Below are positions 41,333 to 50,310 of a stretch of 64,000 nucleotides of DNA, in pieces; within the stretch, counting starts at the first letter, position 1, and each line of letters starts with the position of its first letter. The position numbers and the translations under genes were made by a program. This DNA is from Microcystis panniformis FACHB-1757. Its GTDB lineage: Bacteria > Cyanobacteriota > Cyanobacteriia > Cyanobacteriales > Microcystaceae. The DNA is taken from positions 1,116,001 through 1,180,000 of the forward strand of contig NZ_CP011339.1 in assembly GCF_001264245.1 (NCBI RefSeq). Direction: 5' to 3'. The notes under the pieces were generated by a model. That model saw nothing but the letters and a program-made list of their open reading frames with translations. It was not told the origin of the DNA and did not search any database.

Positions 41333-42760
41333 TTAACTGCTAGTCAGGGCGACCAATTTATCTTTTTCCTCATCGGATAATTGCTCCGATTGTCCCGTGA
41401 TTTGTTTGTAGATTTTGAGATATTCCAAAGAGGATTTATACCAACTGAAATCTTGAGTCATTGCCCGTTGTTGTAGTTTTTGCCAATCCTGTTTATAACG
41501 GAAACTTTCCCAAGTCCGGATCATACAGGTAAACAGGTCTAAAGGTTCATAGCGATCGAAACTAAATCCCGTTCCTTTTTCCTGAATCGGGTCGTGGAAA
41601 GACACCGTATCGACTAAACCACCAGTGCGGCGTACCATGGGAATACAACCGTAACGCATGGCCATTAATTGGGAGATGCCGCAGGGTTCAAAACGGGAAG
41701 GCATTAACAAAGCATCGGCCCCCCCATAGATGCGACGGGAAAGGGCATCACTATAGAGAAGATGCAGGGACATTCGCCCCCGGAAACGGGAAGTCATCTC
41801 CCATAGTTGGGTTTCATAATAGCGATCGCCTGTACCCAAAATAATCAATTGTGCATCAGTATAGGTGAGAAAGCGATCTAAAATTTGCATCACTAGATCA
41901 ATACCTTTTTGTTCCACCAAACGCGTCACCATCCCCATGACAAAGGCATTTCTGCTGACCTGTAGCCCCACTTCTTCTTGTAGGGCAATTTTATTGGCCA
42001 GACGTTTTTCGATGGTTTCTGGGGTAAAATTCTGCTTAAGATAAACATCTTTAGCCGGGTTATACACCTCCGTATCGATGCCATTGACAATCCCCACCAG
42101 ATTGCCGGAAATATAGGACAATAATCCCTCTAAATTTTCGCCATAAATGGGGGTCTGTATTTGACGGGCATAGGTGGGAGAAACGGTGGTGATGCGATTA
42201 GCAAATTGAACCGCCGCGGCCATGGTATTATCGCCCTGCATATACCAAGGACACCAAGTCATTTTTTCTAATGCTTCGCGCCAAGGACCCTGGTAGGCGA
42301 GATTATGGATAGTAAAAACGGTGCTAATATCGGGGTCTTGGTGCATCCAGACGGGAATCATGCCCGTGTGCCAATCATGACAGTGAATAACTTGCGGTTT
42401 CCAGTAATTCCAAGCGAATTCCGCCGCACCATTGGCAAATAGGGTAAATCGCCAGGCCTCATCTTCGCCTCCGTAGATACTGCGTCCAGAGAAAGCTAGA
42501 TGACCAAAGAGGTAGAGAGGAATATCCGTATCGGGTAAAACCGTCTCATAGACTAAAAAATCCTGAAACATGGCGAATCCTGACCAAATGGGTTCGGAAG
42601 GGATGTCCATTTTTTCCTGGAGAAAACCGTAGTAGGGTAGAAAAATCCGCACGTCATGACCTAGCTGACGCAAGACTTTCGGTAATGCCCCAATTACGTC
42701 TCCCATTCCCCCAACTTTGGCCATTGGGGCGGCCTCGGCACCCACAAATAGAATTCGCAT
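41333..42760 (-). CDS. glgA: Glycogen synthase (ADP-glucose type)
   Basis: GlgA transfers glucose from ADP-glucose to the growing alpha-1,4-glucan. The 475-residue protein is a GT5 enzyme; its N-terminal KVGGMGDVIG (residues 16-25) is the nucleotide-sugar site corresponding to KTGGLADV in E. coli. HCHDWHTGMIPVWM and MVTRLVEQKGIDLV (about 285-298) are further conserved motifs, and MPSRFEPCGISQLMAMRYG near residue 355 is the C-terminal E-X7-E region. Length agrees with cyanobacterial GlgA. It stands alone. Paralogue assignment (GlgA1 versus GlgA2) is not attempted. Confidence 0.95.
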   Translation of the reverse strand: MRILFVGAEAAPMAKVGGMGDVIGALPKVLRQLGHDVRIFLPYYGFLQEKMDIPSEPIWSGFAMFQDFLVYETVLPDTDIPLYLFGHLAFSGRSIYGGEDEAWRFTLFANGAAEFAWNYWKPQVIHCHDWHTGMIPVWMHQDPDISTVFTIHNLAYQGPWREALEKMTWCPWYMQGDNTMAAAVQFANRITTVSPTYARQIQTPIYGENLEGLLSYISGNLVGIVNGIDTEVYNPAKDVYLKQNFTPETIEKRLANKIALQEEVGLQVSRNAFVMGMVTRLVEQKGIDLVMQILDRFLTYTDAQLIILGTGDRYYETQLWEMTSRFRGRMSLHLLYSDALSRRIYGGADALLMPSRFEPCGISQLMAMRYGCIPMVRRTGGLVDTVSFHDPIQEKGTGFSFDRYEPLDLFTCMIRTWESFRYKQDWQKLQQRAMTQDFSWYKSSLEYLKIYKQITGQSEQLSDEEKDKLVALTSS

Positions 42761-43429
42761 ACTCTTCCCGCTTCACTTCACGACGACAAGAAATTTTAAC
42801 AGATAAAACCCCCCTAGCAGGATTTGCCAGCAGGTTATTATCGGATTAGCCTAGATTTTTCTTTCACCAACCAGAGAGCCAACGAGGGGAAAATTAGCTG
42901 TTTTGGACATTATTAAGTTTTGTAGCCTTTTTTTGCCGGCTTTTTATTCGGAATAAGTGTTTAAGATTTTGGATGGACTCTACCAAAGAAGACAAAGTAA
43001 ACTATAGCAATCCTAAATCATTTTCTAAAAACAACTGTATTGATGAATTTTAGGAAAATCAAATTTATGATCGATCATCAATACAAAATTCAAATAAAAA
43101 TTTGACAATCTTAAAAGACTTGCATAAATACCGGCGTTGTCAAATTGAAAGATGCTCCGAATCAGCTAGGAACTGAAATTACTTTGATAGCAAGGATAGC
43201 ATTGCATCTTGACAATTAGTGTTTAATGAACGAATAGTGCCGATGGTTGGGCTTAAGTGGGGAACAAGAGTCGCTCGATTTAGCAGTGGAATTAGCCCTA
43301 CAATCGGCGTAGGGCTAATTCATGAATTAGCCCTACAATCGGCGTTGTCAAATTGAAAGATGCTCCGAATCAGCACCGGAGCATTGCATCTTTCCTCTTC
43401 TGATCTGACAACGCCCCCGTTTTCTTGTA

Positions 43430-43677
43430 TTTAGAAAACGGGTTTCTGCGAGAAACTATTTAGAAAACGGGTTTCTTGTAAGTACCTAGGCAAAATTATT
43501 TACACATGACGATCATTGCCCCGTAAGGGTTTTAGCTCGATCGGGCAGGTAATTAATTTTGCATGACTACTTATTTAGAAAACGGGTTTCTGCGAGAAAC
43601 TATTTAGAAAACGGGTTTCTTTGAGAAACCCGTTTTCTGCAAACGCCTATTTAGAAACCCGTTTTCTTGTAATAAAT
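43430..43677. repeat. AGAAAACGGGTTTCT palindromic repeat cluster
   Basis: At least five direct and two inverted copies (AGAAACCCGTTTTCT) are spaced by TATTTAGAAA and GCGAGAAAC. The MITE at 43479-43573 splits the cluster. A further inverted pair flanks the other side of the RTX gene at 47621-47664. Confidence 0.88.
43479..43573. mobile_element. 95-bp MITE, copy 2 (identical to 9067-9161)
   Basis: The same TAAGTACCTAGG...CTACTTA element as at 9067, here inside an AGAAAACGGG repeat cluster; removal restores a continuous TTCTTG-TATTTAGAAA junction. Confidence 0.85.
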
Positions 43678-43759
43678 GTTAATTTTTGTTACAGGGGTCT
43701 TGAAAAATTCGCGCTTGTTGAGCTAAAACTATTAACAATAAACTTTTGCTGTTACTGTC

Positions 43760-45943
43760 ATGACTACCCCTCTTTTGCCCCTCCTTCCTTCTGTGTATGA
43801 TGTTCTGTTCAGTTTTGCTCAATCTGATGGTTTTTGGGCGAATTTAGAAACCGCTTTTGGGTCAAGTTATGATGTGGTTAAGGCGACGCAATTACGACAA
43901 CAGTGGCACAGCCGAAATTTTGGTCAAATTCCCCCAATTGAGGTACTTAGTGATGAGGTTTTGGGGACGGCGAATGGTGCATATTCCAGCAGTACCAATA
44001 AGATTTATCTATCAGCATCTTTTTTAAATACGGCCTCGTCAGCAGCGATAGTTAATGTAATTTTAGAAGAAATTGGGCATTATGTGGATGCTCAAATTAA
44101 TCCGGTGGATAGCGCGGGAGATGAGGGGGCAATTTTTGCGGAGTTGGTGCAGGGAAATAGTCTGGATGTTGCAACCTTAGACGCTTTACGAGGAGAGAAT
44201 GACCAGACAACAATTATAGTAAATGGGGAAATTATTCAAGTAGAACAGGCAGATTTTACAGGAACGCCAGGGAATGATAATATTACGGGTACATCTGGAG
44301 ATGATGTAATTCAGGGGTTAGGGGGAAATGATCGGCTTTCTGGATTAGGGGGGAATGATAGCTTAGATGGTGGCTCTGGAGATGACCTGATTTATACCGA
44401 TGTAGGTAATGACACCATTAATGGTGGTACAGGTTTTGACTTTTATCGTGCAGATTACAGAGGTCGTCCCACAGGGTTGATTGTCACCTACGACCCAACT
44501 ACGGGTAACGGGACTATTACTGTTGGTAGTGAAGTTGATACCCTGATTTCTATCGAGAGTTTCAACTACGATTCTTTTTGGGGAACAGAGTTTGCTGACA
44601 ATATTGTTGGGACTTCAGATGGAGAGTGGGGGGGGTTATATGGCGGGGACGGGAATGATACGATTTCAGGAGGTGCGGGTAATGACAATTTGTATGGTGA
44701 AGAAGGTAATGATGTCCTCAATGGTGATCTTGGAAATGATAAGCTTTTTGGGGGTAATGGCAATGATAGTCTTAATGGTGGCTCTGGAGATGACCTGATT
44801 TATACCGATGTAGGTAATGACACCATTAATGGTGGTACAGGTTTTGACTTTTATCGTGCAGATTACAGAGGTCGTCCCACAGGGTTGATTGTCACCTACG
44901 ACCCAACTACGGGTAACGGGACTATTACTGTTGGTAGTGAAGTTGATACCCTGATTTCTATCGAGAGTTTCAACTACGATTCTTTTTGGGGAACAGAGTT
45001 TGCTGACAATATTGTTGGGACTTCAGATGGAGAGTGGGGGGGGTTATATGGCGGGGACGGGAATGATACGATTTCAGGAGGTGCGGGTAATGACAATTTG
45101 TATGGTGAAGAAGGTAATGATGTCCTCAATGGTGATCTTGGAAATGATAAGCTTTTTGGGGGTAATGGCAATGATAGTCTTAATGGTGGCTCTGGAGATG
45201 ACCTGATTTATACCGATGTAGGTAATGACACCATTAATGGTGGTACAGGTTTTGACTTTTATCGTGCAGATTACAGAGGTCGTCCCACAGGGTTGATTGT
45301 CACCTACGACCCAACTACGGGTAACGGGACTATCACTGTTGGTAGTGAAGTTGATACCCTGATTTCTATCGAGAGTTTCAACTACGATTCTTTTTGGGGA
45401 ACGGACTTTGCTGACAATATCGTTGGGACTTCAGATGGAGAGTGGGGGGGGTTATATGGCGGGGACGGGAATGATACGATTTCAGGAGGTGCGGGTAATG
45501 ACAATTTGTATGGTGAAGAAGGTAATGATGTCCTCAATGGTGATCTTGGAAATGATAAGCTTTTTGGGGGTAATGGCAATGATAGTCTTAATGGTGGCTC
45601 TGGAGATGACCTGATTTATACCGATGTAGGTAATGACACCATTAATGGTGGTACAGGTTTTGACTTTTATCGTGCAGATTACAGAGGTCGTCCCACAGGG
45701 TTGATTGTCACCTACGACCCAACTACGGGTAACGGGACTATTACTGTTGGTAGTGAAGTTGATACCCTGATTTCTATCGAGAGTTTCAACTACGATTCTT
45801 TTTGGGGAACAGAGTTTGCTGACAATATTGTTGGGACTTCAGATGGAGAGTGGGGGGGTTATATGGCGGGGACGGGAATGATACGATTTCAGGAGGTGCG
45901 GGTAATGACAATTTGTATGGTGAAGAAGGAAATGATGTTGTGA
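43760..45943 (+). CDS. RTX-repeat calcium-binding protein, N-terminal fragment (frameshifted)
   Basis: The 727-residue frame starts MTTPLLPLLPSVYDVLFSFA and contains an N-terminal domain seen in cyanobacterial RTX proteins (EEIGHYVDAQIN then DSAGDEGAIFAEL), with a metal-site-like His. From about residue 190 there are glycine-rich RTX nonapeptides (GGxGxDxxx, for example GGNGNDSLNGGSGDDL) that bind Ca2+. They are organised in four 136-residue units encoded by 408-bp repeats. In the fourth unit a G8 tract has become G7 (45852-45858), after which the frame reads GGYMAGTGMIRFQEVRVMTI and stops at 45943. The remaining part is in frame from 45850. RTX proteins are usually exported by type I secretion. 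Confidence 0.88.
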   Translation: MTTPLLPLLPSVYDVLFSFAQSDGFWANLETAFGSSYDVVKATQLRQQWHSRNFGQIPPIEVLSDEVLGTANGAYSSSTNKIYLSASFLNTASSAAIVNVILEEIGHYVDAQINPVDSAGDEGAIFAELVQGNSLDVATLDALRGENDQTTIIVNGEIIQVEQADFTGTPGNDNITGTSGDDVIQGLGGNDRLSGLGGNDSLDGGSGDDLIYTDVGNDTINGGTGFDFYRADYRGRPTGLIVTYDPTTGNGTITVGSEVDTLISIESFNYDSFWGTEFADNIVGTSDGEWGGLYGGDGNDTISGGAGNDNLYGEEGNDVLNGDLGNDKLFGGNGNDSLNGGSGDDLIYTDVGNDTINGGTGFDFYRADYRGRPTGLIVTYDPTTGNGTITVGSEVDTLISIESFNYDSFWGTEFADNIVGTSDGEWGGLYGGDGNDTISGGAGNDNLYGEEGNDVLNGDLGNDKLFGGNGNDSLNGGSGDDLIYTDVGNDTINGGTGFDFYRADYRGRPTGLIVTYDPTTGNGTITVGSEVDTLISIESFNYDSFWGTDFADNIVGTSDGEWGGLYGGDGNDTISGGAGNDNLYGEEGNDVLNGDLGNDKLFGGNGNDSLNGGSGDDLIYTDVGNDTINGGTGFDFYRADYRGRPTGLIVTYDPTTGNGTITVGSEVDTLISIESFNYDSFWGTEFADNIVGTSDGEWGGYMAGTGMIRFQEVRVMTICMVKKEMML

Positions 45944-45945
45944 AT
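44354..45945. repeat. 408-bp tandem repeats (about four units) in the RTX gene
   Basis: Unit starts are at 44354, 44762, 45170 and 45578, each AATGATAG.CTTA followed by GGTGGCTCTGGAGATG. Units 1-3 contain a G8 run (44628-44635, 45036-45043 and 45444-45451 approximately); unit 4 has G7. The units differ by only a few bases (for example ACAGAG/ACGGAC), suggesting recent amplification or conversion. Confidence 0.93.
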
Positions 45946-47592
45946 GGAGATACAGGCAATGATGAACTCTATGGTCAGAATAACAATGACACCCTACAAG
46001 GAACCAATAACGGTATAGGAGAACAAGATTATCTAGTAGGAGGAACAGGAAACGATCGCTTTATCCTTGCAGATACGACAAAGACCTTTTATGATGACGG
46101 TAATAGCACCCTTCCGGGTGATAACGACTACGCAACAATTGCCGACTTTAACACCACTGATGATATTATTCAACTACGAGGTTCAAGTAGTAACTATCTG
46201 TTATCGGTTGATGGTTCTAATACTAAACTCTACATCAACAAACCAGGCAGCGAACCAGATGAACTGATTGCTTATATCATTGAGCAAACAGCATTAAGTC
46301 TAACTGCTAGTTATTTTAGCTATGTTTCTAGTCCTACTCTTCCCAGTATTACTCTTGCAGTTTCTCCCAGTAGTGTTACCGAAGACGGGACAACAAATCT
46401 GGTTTATACCTTCACTCGTAGCGGAGTAACAACTAATCCTTTAACGGTTAATTACACCCTCGGAGGGACAGCGACTTTAAATACCGACTACACTCGTACA
46501 GGGACTAACAATACAGTCACCTTTGCTGCTGGTTCATCCACTGCGACGGTAACAGTTAACCCCACTGCTGATACTACAGTAGAAAGTAACGAAACTGTTA
46601 TTTTAACCCTTGCTGCGGGGACAGGTTATACCGTAGGTACTCCTAACGCAGCCACGGGAACAATTAATAATGATGACTTTTCGCAACTCTCCATTAATGA
46701 CATCACCGTAGTGGAAGGTAAAGATAATAATGCCATCCTCACCGTCACAGTTGATAACCCCAATCCACAACCAATTACCTTCAACTATACCACCGCACCC
46801 ATTAACGCTACCGCTAATGTAGATTACACTAGCAAAACTGGAACTATCACCATTGCACCTAATACTGCCACCGCTACTATTAGCATTCCCATCCTCAATG
46901 ATAACCTCAATGAACCTGATGAAGCCTTTACAGTAACCCTGTCAAATCCCGTTAATGCTACCATCAATCCCGAAGGAGGAATAGGAGAAGTTATCATTAC
47001 TGATACTTGGCAAAGCACTCTCACTCGCACCCTACCCAACAATGTCGAAAACCTCAGACTAATTGGCACTAATAATATTAATGGTACAGGTAACGCTGGT
47101 AACAATAAAATCACCGGAAATAGTGGCAATAATCAAATCAATGGACGTGCGGGAATTGATACTTTAACCGGTGGTTTAGGTGCAGATATCTTCATCTTTC
47201 AATTTGGTCAATCTACCATATCAACAAGCGATCATATCACAGATTTTGCCATCAATAGTGATAAAATAGACTTATTAACTCAAACTGGAAACGCCATGAG
47301 TGCGCCTAGTAGTTTCAGTCGTGCTGCTAATAGCACCGTCACCACTTTACAGAATTTAATCAATCAAGTATTTACTGATGCTAATGGAGCGATTACAGGT
47401 AATCAAGGATTAGGGGTTAATAGTGCCGCCTTAGTGCAGGTAACAACCGGTGCAATAGCTGGAACTTACCTCGTTATTAATGATAGCACGGCTGGCTTCC
47501 AATCCAGCAATGATTTATTAATAAATATCACTGGATTTACTGGGACTTTACCAGCTTTAGGTAGCATTCCAGTGGGTAATTTCTTTATCTAA
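45850..47592 (+). CDS. RTX/Calx-beta protein, C-terminal fragment of the same gene
   Basis: The in-frame continuation encodes about 580 residues after the G7 tract. RTX nonapeptides continue (GGAGNDNLYGEEGNDVVNGD, TGNDELYGQNNNDTLQGTNN), then a YLVGGTGNDRFIL-type module and two Calx-beta domains (about SPTLPSITLAVSPSSVTEDG to GTINNDD, and SINDITVVEGKDNNAILTVT to EVIITD). A terminal RTX segment follows (NNKITGNSGNNQINGRAGID, LTGGLGADIFIFQFGQ). The end matches C-terminal secretion regions of RTX proteins. It is most likely expressed only if the frame is restored, so treat with 43760-45943 as one gene of about 1,277 codons. Confidence 0.88.
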   Translation: MGGLYGGDGNDTISGGAGNDNLYGEEGNDVVNGDTGNDELYGQNNNDTLQGTNNGIGEQDYLVGGTGNDRFILADTTKTFYDDGNSTLPGDNDYATIADFNTTDDIIQLRGSSSNYLLSVDGSNTKLYINKPGSEPDELIAYIIEQTALSLTASYFSYVSSPTLPSITLAVSPSSVTEDGTTNLVYTFTRSGVTTNPLTVNYTLGGTATLNTDYTRTGTNNTVTFAAGSSTATVTVNPTADTTVESNETVILTLAAGTGYTVGTPNAATGTINNDDFSQLSINDITVVEGKDNNAILTVTVDNPNPQPITFNYTTAPINATANVDYTSKTGTITIAPNTATATISIPILNDNLNEPDEAFTVTLSNPVNATINPEGGIGEVIITDTWQSTLTRTLPNNVENLRLIGTNNINGTGNAGNNKITGNSGNNQINGRAGIDTLTGGLGADIFIFQFGQSTISTSDHITDFAINSDKIDLLTQTGNAMSAPSSFSRAANSTVTTLQNLINQVFTDANGAITGNQGLGVNSAALVQVTTGAIAGTYLVINDSTAGFQSSNDLLINITGFTGTLPALGSIPVGNFFI

Positions 47593-47620
47593 GTTTCTAA
47601 GCTCTCCTTCTAAGTCACCT

Positions 47621-47745
47621 AGAAAACGGGTTTCTTCAAGAAACTATTTAGAAACCCGTTTTCTGGACTTTAAAACAAAAAAACGTTTCGCTGACAAACT
47701 CTATAAAGAACGTAGGTTGGTTTGAAGCATGAAACCCAACGCCTG
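47621..47745. repeat. Inverted AGAAAACGGGTTTCT pair and a GTTGGGTTTCATGCTTC-type repeat
   Basis: AGAAAACGGGTTTCT (47621-47635) and its inverse (47650-47664) follow the RTX stop. CGTAGGTTGG-TTTGAAGCATGAAACCCAAC at 47710-47740 is the same core as at 3900. The pair could act as a terminator for the RTX gene. Confidence 0.85.
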
Positions 47746-47782
47746 CTCATGTTAAGCTTTTCACTACTACTTATAGTTAATC

Positions 47783-48748
47783 ATGTATTTCTGGCAATTT
47801 CGTGTTTATCAGCGTCCTTTGCTGCATCCCCTACAAACCCATCACGGACTCTGGCAAATTAGGGAAGGAATTATTATTCGCTTAGAAGCGGAAGATGGAC
47901 GTATTGGATGGGGAGAAATTGCTCCTTTACCTGAATTTGGTTCGGAAACATTATCGGCAGCAATATTATTCTGTCAAAGTCTCGAAAATCCCCTATCAAT
48001 AACTTCAATTTTTTCTATTTCTGAACAATTTCCCGCTTGTCAATTTGCCTTTGAATCAGCTTTAGAAGATTTAAGTATCGAGAATAAATCAAGAGAATTA
48101 GAACCGAAAAATTATAGTTATTTATTACCCACCGGTGCGGCAGTATTTCCCTGTCTGGATGATATTTTAGCCGCTAATCAAACTAATACTTATAAATGGA
48201 AAATTGCAGTTAATTCTCTCAAGCAAGAGTTAAACTTATTTGAAAAATTAATTGACCGATTACCCAGGGGAATTAAATTGCGTTTAGATGCCAATGGGGG
48301 ATTAAGTATTGCTGAGAGTAAAATCTGGTTAAAAATTGCCGATGAATGTCAAATAATTGAATTTATTGAACAACCTTTACCCCCGTCTCAATTAGCGGAA
48401 ATGTGGCAATTAAGTCAAGATTTTACCACAGGGATTGCTTTAGATGAATCGGTGGCCAATCTTCGACAAATAGAGGAATGTTATCAACGGGGATGGCGAG
48501 GAATTTTTGTGATTAAACCTGCTATTAATGGTTCAATACAAGGGTTAAGAAATCTCTGGGGAAAATATCCCTTAGATTTAGTATTTTCCTCTGTTTTAGA
48601 AACTAATATCGGCAGAAAAGCTGCTTTACGTCTAGCACAAGAATACCCCAGCAAGGAGCGAGCTTTAGGTTTTGGTGTGCAACAATGGTTTAATGATAGT
48701 GACCCCGATTGGTTAGAAAAACTGTGGACGACATCAGCAAACAATTAG
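47783..48748 (+). CDS. menC: o-Succinylbenzoate synthase
   Basis: MenC dehydrates SHCHC to o-succinylbenzoate in phylloquinone (vitamin K1) synthesis, needed as the photosystem I A1 cofactor. The 321-residue enolase-superfamily protein has the catalytic Lys in YKWKIAVNSLK (about residue 137), metal ligands Asp in RLDANGG (about 171), Glu in IEFIEQPLPP (about 200) and Asp in IALDESVANL (about 225), and a second Lys in FVIKPAINGS (about 247). N-terminus FWQFRVYQRPLLHPLQTHHG is typical of cyanobacterial MenC. It overlaps the menE start by about 25 bp. Confidence 0.95.
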   Translation: MYFWQFRVYQRPLLHPLQTHHGLWQIREGIIIRLEAEDGRIGWGEIAPLPEFGSETLSAAILFCQSLENPLSITSIFSISEQFPACQFAFESALEDLSIENKSRELEPKNYSYLLPTGAAVFPCLDDILAANQTNTYKWKIAVNSLKQELNLFEKLIDRLPRGIKLRLDANGGLSIAESKIWLKIADECQIIEFIEQPLPPSQLAEMWQLSQDFTTGIALDESVANLRQIEECYQRGWRGIFVIKPAINGSIQGLRNLWGKYPLDLVFSSVLETNIGRKAALRLAQEYPSKERALGFGVQQWFNDSDPDWLEKLWTTSANN

Positions 48749-50097
48749 CATATCTCAGTCAAAAAGATTGGTTATATGGATACAATAGCCAGAAATTTTA
48801 TCAATTATATCAGTCCTATTCTCAGAAATTTATCGCCGCAGATAATCCTCGATTAACTATACTGCTTGCTGAAGGCAATCCCCTTAAATTCTTAGCTATA
48901 TTCTTGGCTGCCGTCAGGTCAAAAAGTTGCCTATTTTTAGCTAATCCCGACTGGAAAACTAACGAATGGCAACAGGTTTTCTCTCTGATTCAACCCGATT
49001 ATATTTTTGGTGAAAATATCAAGGTTTATCACCATAATTCTCCTCCTGTAAATCCTTTGACTAATTCTCTGATGATACCCACAGGGGGAACCTCGGGAAA
49101 AATTCGCTTTGCTATCCATAACTGGTTAACTTTAACTGCTTCTGTTAAAGGTTTCTCTGAATATTTTCAAGTCAAGCAGGTTAACTCTTTTTGCCTACTC
49201 CCTTTATATCATGTTAGTGGTTTAATGCAGTTTCTGAGAAGTTTTTTAACGGGGGGAGATTTTGCTGTTATTTCTTACCATAAAATCAAACAAAAGCGTG
49301 TAAATAATCTCAATCTTCAAGATTATTTTATCTCTTTAGTACCCACTCAATTACAATTCTTTCTAGAAAATGATCCTCGATGGTTAGCCAATTTTAAAAC
49401 AGTTTTACTAGGAGGTTCCCCTGCATGGCCATCTTTACTAGAAAAAGCTAGAGAATATAATATTTCTCTGTCTCCCACCTATGGAATGACGGAAACTGCC
49501 TCACAAATTGTCACTCTTAAACCAGAAGATTTTCGACGAGGCAATAATAGTAATGGACAGGTATTACCCCATGCTCAGATAAAAATTAATCCCGATAACC
49601 AGAAAATTATTATTGAAGCGAAATCTTTATTTTTAGGCTATTATCCCCATCTTAATCAAGCAAGCTACTTCGAGACCGATGACTTAGGTGACTTCGATGA
49701 AAGTGGTTATTTATATATCATTGGCCGCGATAGTCAAAAAATAATTACTGGAGGAGAAAATGTTTATCCTTTTGAGGTAGAAACTGCCATTAGACACACT
49801 AATTTAGTTAAAGATGTGGTGGTTTTAGGGTTGCCAGATTCTCGATGGGGACAGGTAATTGTCGCTTTTTATGTCCCCGTTAATTCTCAGATATGCCAGA
49901 CAAGTATTAAATCCCAGATTAAGGATAAATTAGTCAATTATAAACTGCCGAAACATTGGATAAAATTACCAGAGATACCAAAAAGTCGCCAGGGGAAGAT
50001 TAATCGAACTACTTTAATTAAATTAGCCGAAACTTTTTTGACACCGAGTCAAACCCCAGACGATAATTATAGCAGTTATCTTAATGGTGAGTTATGA
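48724..50097 (+). CDS. menE: o-Succinylbenzoate--CoA ligase
   Basis: MenE adenylates o-succinylbenzoate and transfers it to CoA. The 457-residue protein is an ANL-family ligase with the P-loop-like MIPTGGTSGKIRFAIHNW (about 115-132), PTYGMTETASQIVTL (about 255-270) and the C-terminal Gly-rich GRDSQKIITGGENVYPFEVE hinge and lysine (SRQGKINRTTL). I chose GTG at 48724 (DDISKQLAYLSQK), 25 bp inside menC; the alternative TTG at 48709 is also open. Overlap with menC implies translational coupling. Other men genes are not in the window. Confidence 0.94.
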   Translation: MDDISKQLAYLSQKDWLYGYNSQKFYQLYQSYSQKFIAADNPRLTILLAEGNPLKFLAIFLAAVRSKSCLFLANPDWKTNEWQQVFSLIQPDYIFGENIKVYHHNSPPVNPLTNSLMIPTGGTSGKIRFAIHNWLTLTASVKGFSEYFQVKQVNSFCLLPLYHVSGLMQFLRSFLTGGDFAVISYHKIKQKRVNNLNLQDYFISLVPTQLQFFLENDPRWLANFKTVLLGGSPAWPSLLEKAREYNISLSPTYGMTETASQIVTLKPEDFRRGNNSNGQVLPHAQIKINPDNQKIIIEAKSLFLGYYPHLNQASYFETDDLGDFDESGYLYIIGRDSQKIITGGENVYPFEVETAIRHTNLVKDVVVLGLPDSRWGQVIVAFYVPVNSQICQTSIKSQIKDKLVNYKLPKHWIKLPEIPKSRQGKINRTTLIKLAETFLTPSQTPDDNYSSYLNGEL

Positions 50098-50310
50098 GGG
50101 GTTCCTAAATTGGCTTCATTTTCTCGGCCAAAAGCCAAGGAATTTACTCGGTATATGGCAGCAAAATCGCTGTTTTTTTCTCGACGAATTTCTGGTAATG
50201 GTAATCTCTGGCTCATTTTATTAATAAATGTTAAAAGTTGATAGCTATCTTGCTAAAGATTGACCGCTTAGGCAATAATATTAAGTTTATCATCCCCATT
50301 AAAGTAAAGA

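Larger units (their letters stand above)
42761..43759. other. 1-kb gene-free, repeat-dense region upstream of the RTX gene
   Basis: It holds: an A/T-rich segment (42780-43100); a 30-bp direct repeat GTTGTCAAATTGAAAGATGC plus TCCGAATCAGC at 43137-43167 and 43344-43374; a perfect 13-bp palindrome GAATTAGCCCTAC/GTAGGGCTAATTC (43289-43321); a cluster of AGAAAACGGGTTTCT repeats in both orientations (43430-43677); and a MITE (43479-43573) inserted into that cluster. No convincing coding frame is present. Confidence 0.85.

Noticed and set aside
44566..45614. Several repeated open frames on both strands inside the RTX gene
   Set aside because: They recur with the 408-bp unit and mirror the RTX coding bias in other frames; no domain or start signal supports them.
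44354..45945. CRISPR-like regular repeats
   Set aside because: The 408-bp unit is too long, contiguous without spacers, and encodes RTX nonapeptides.
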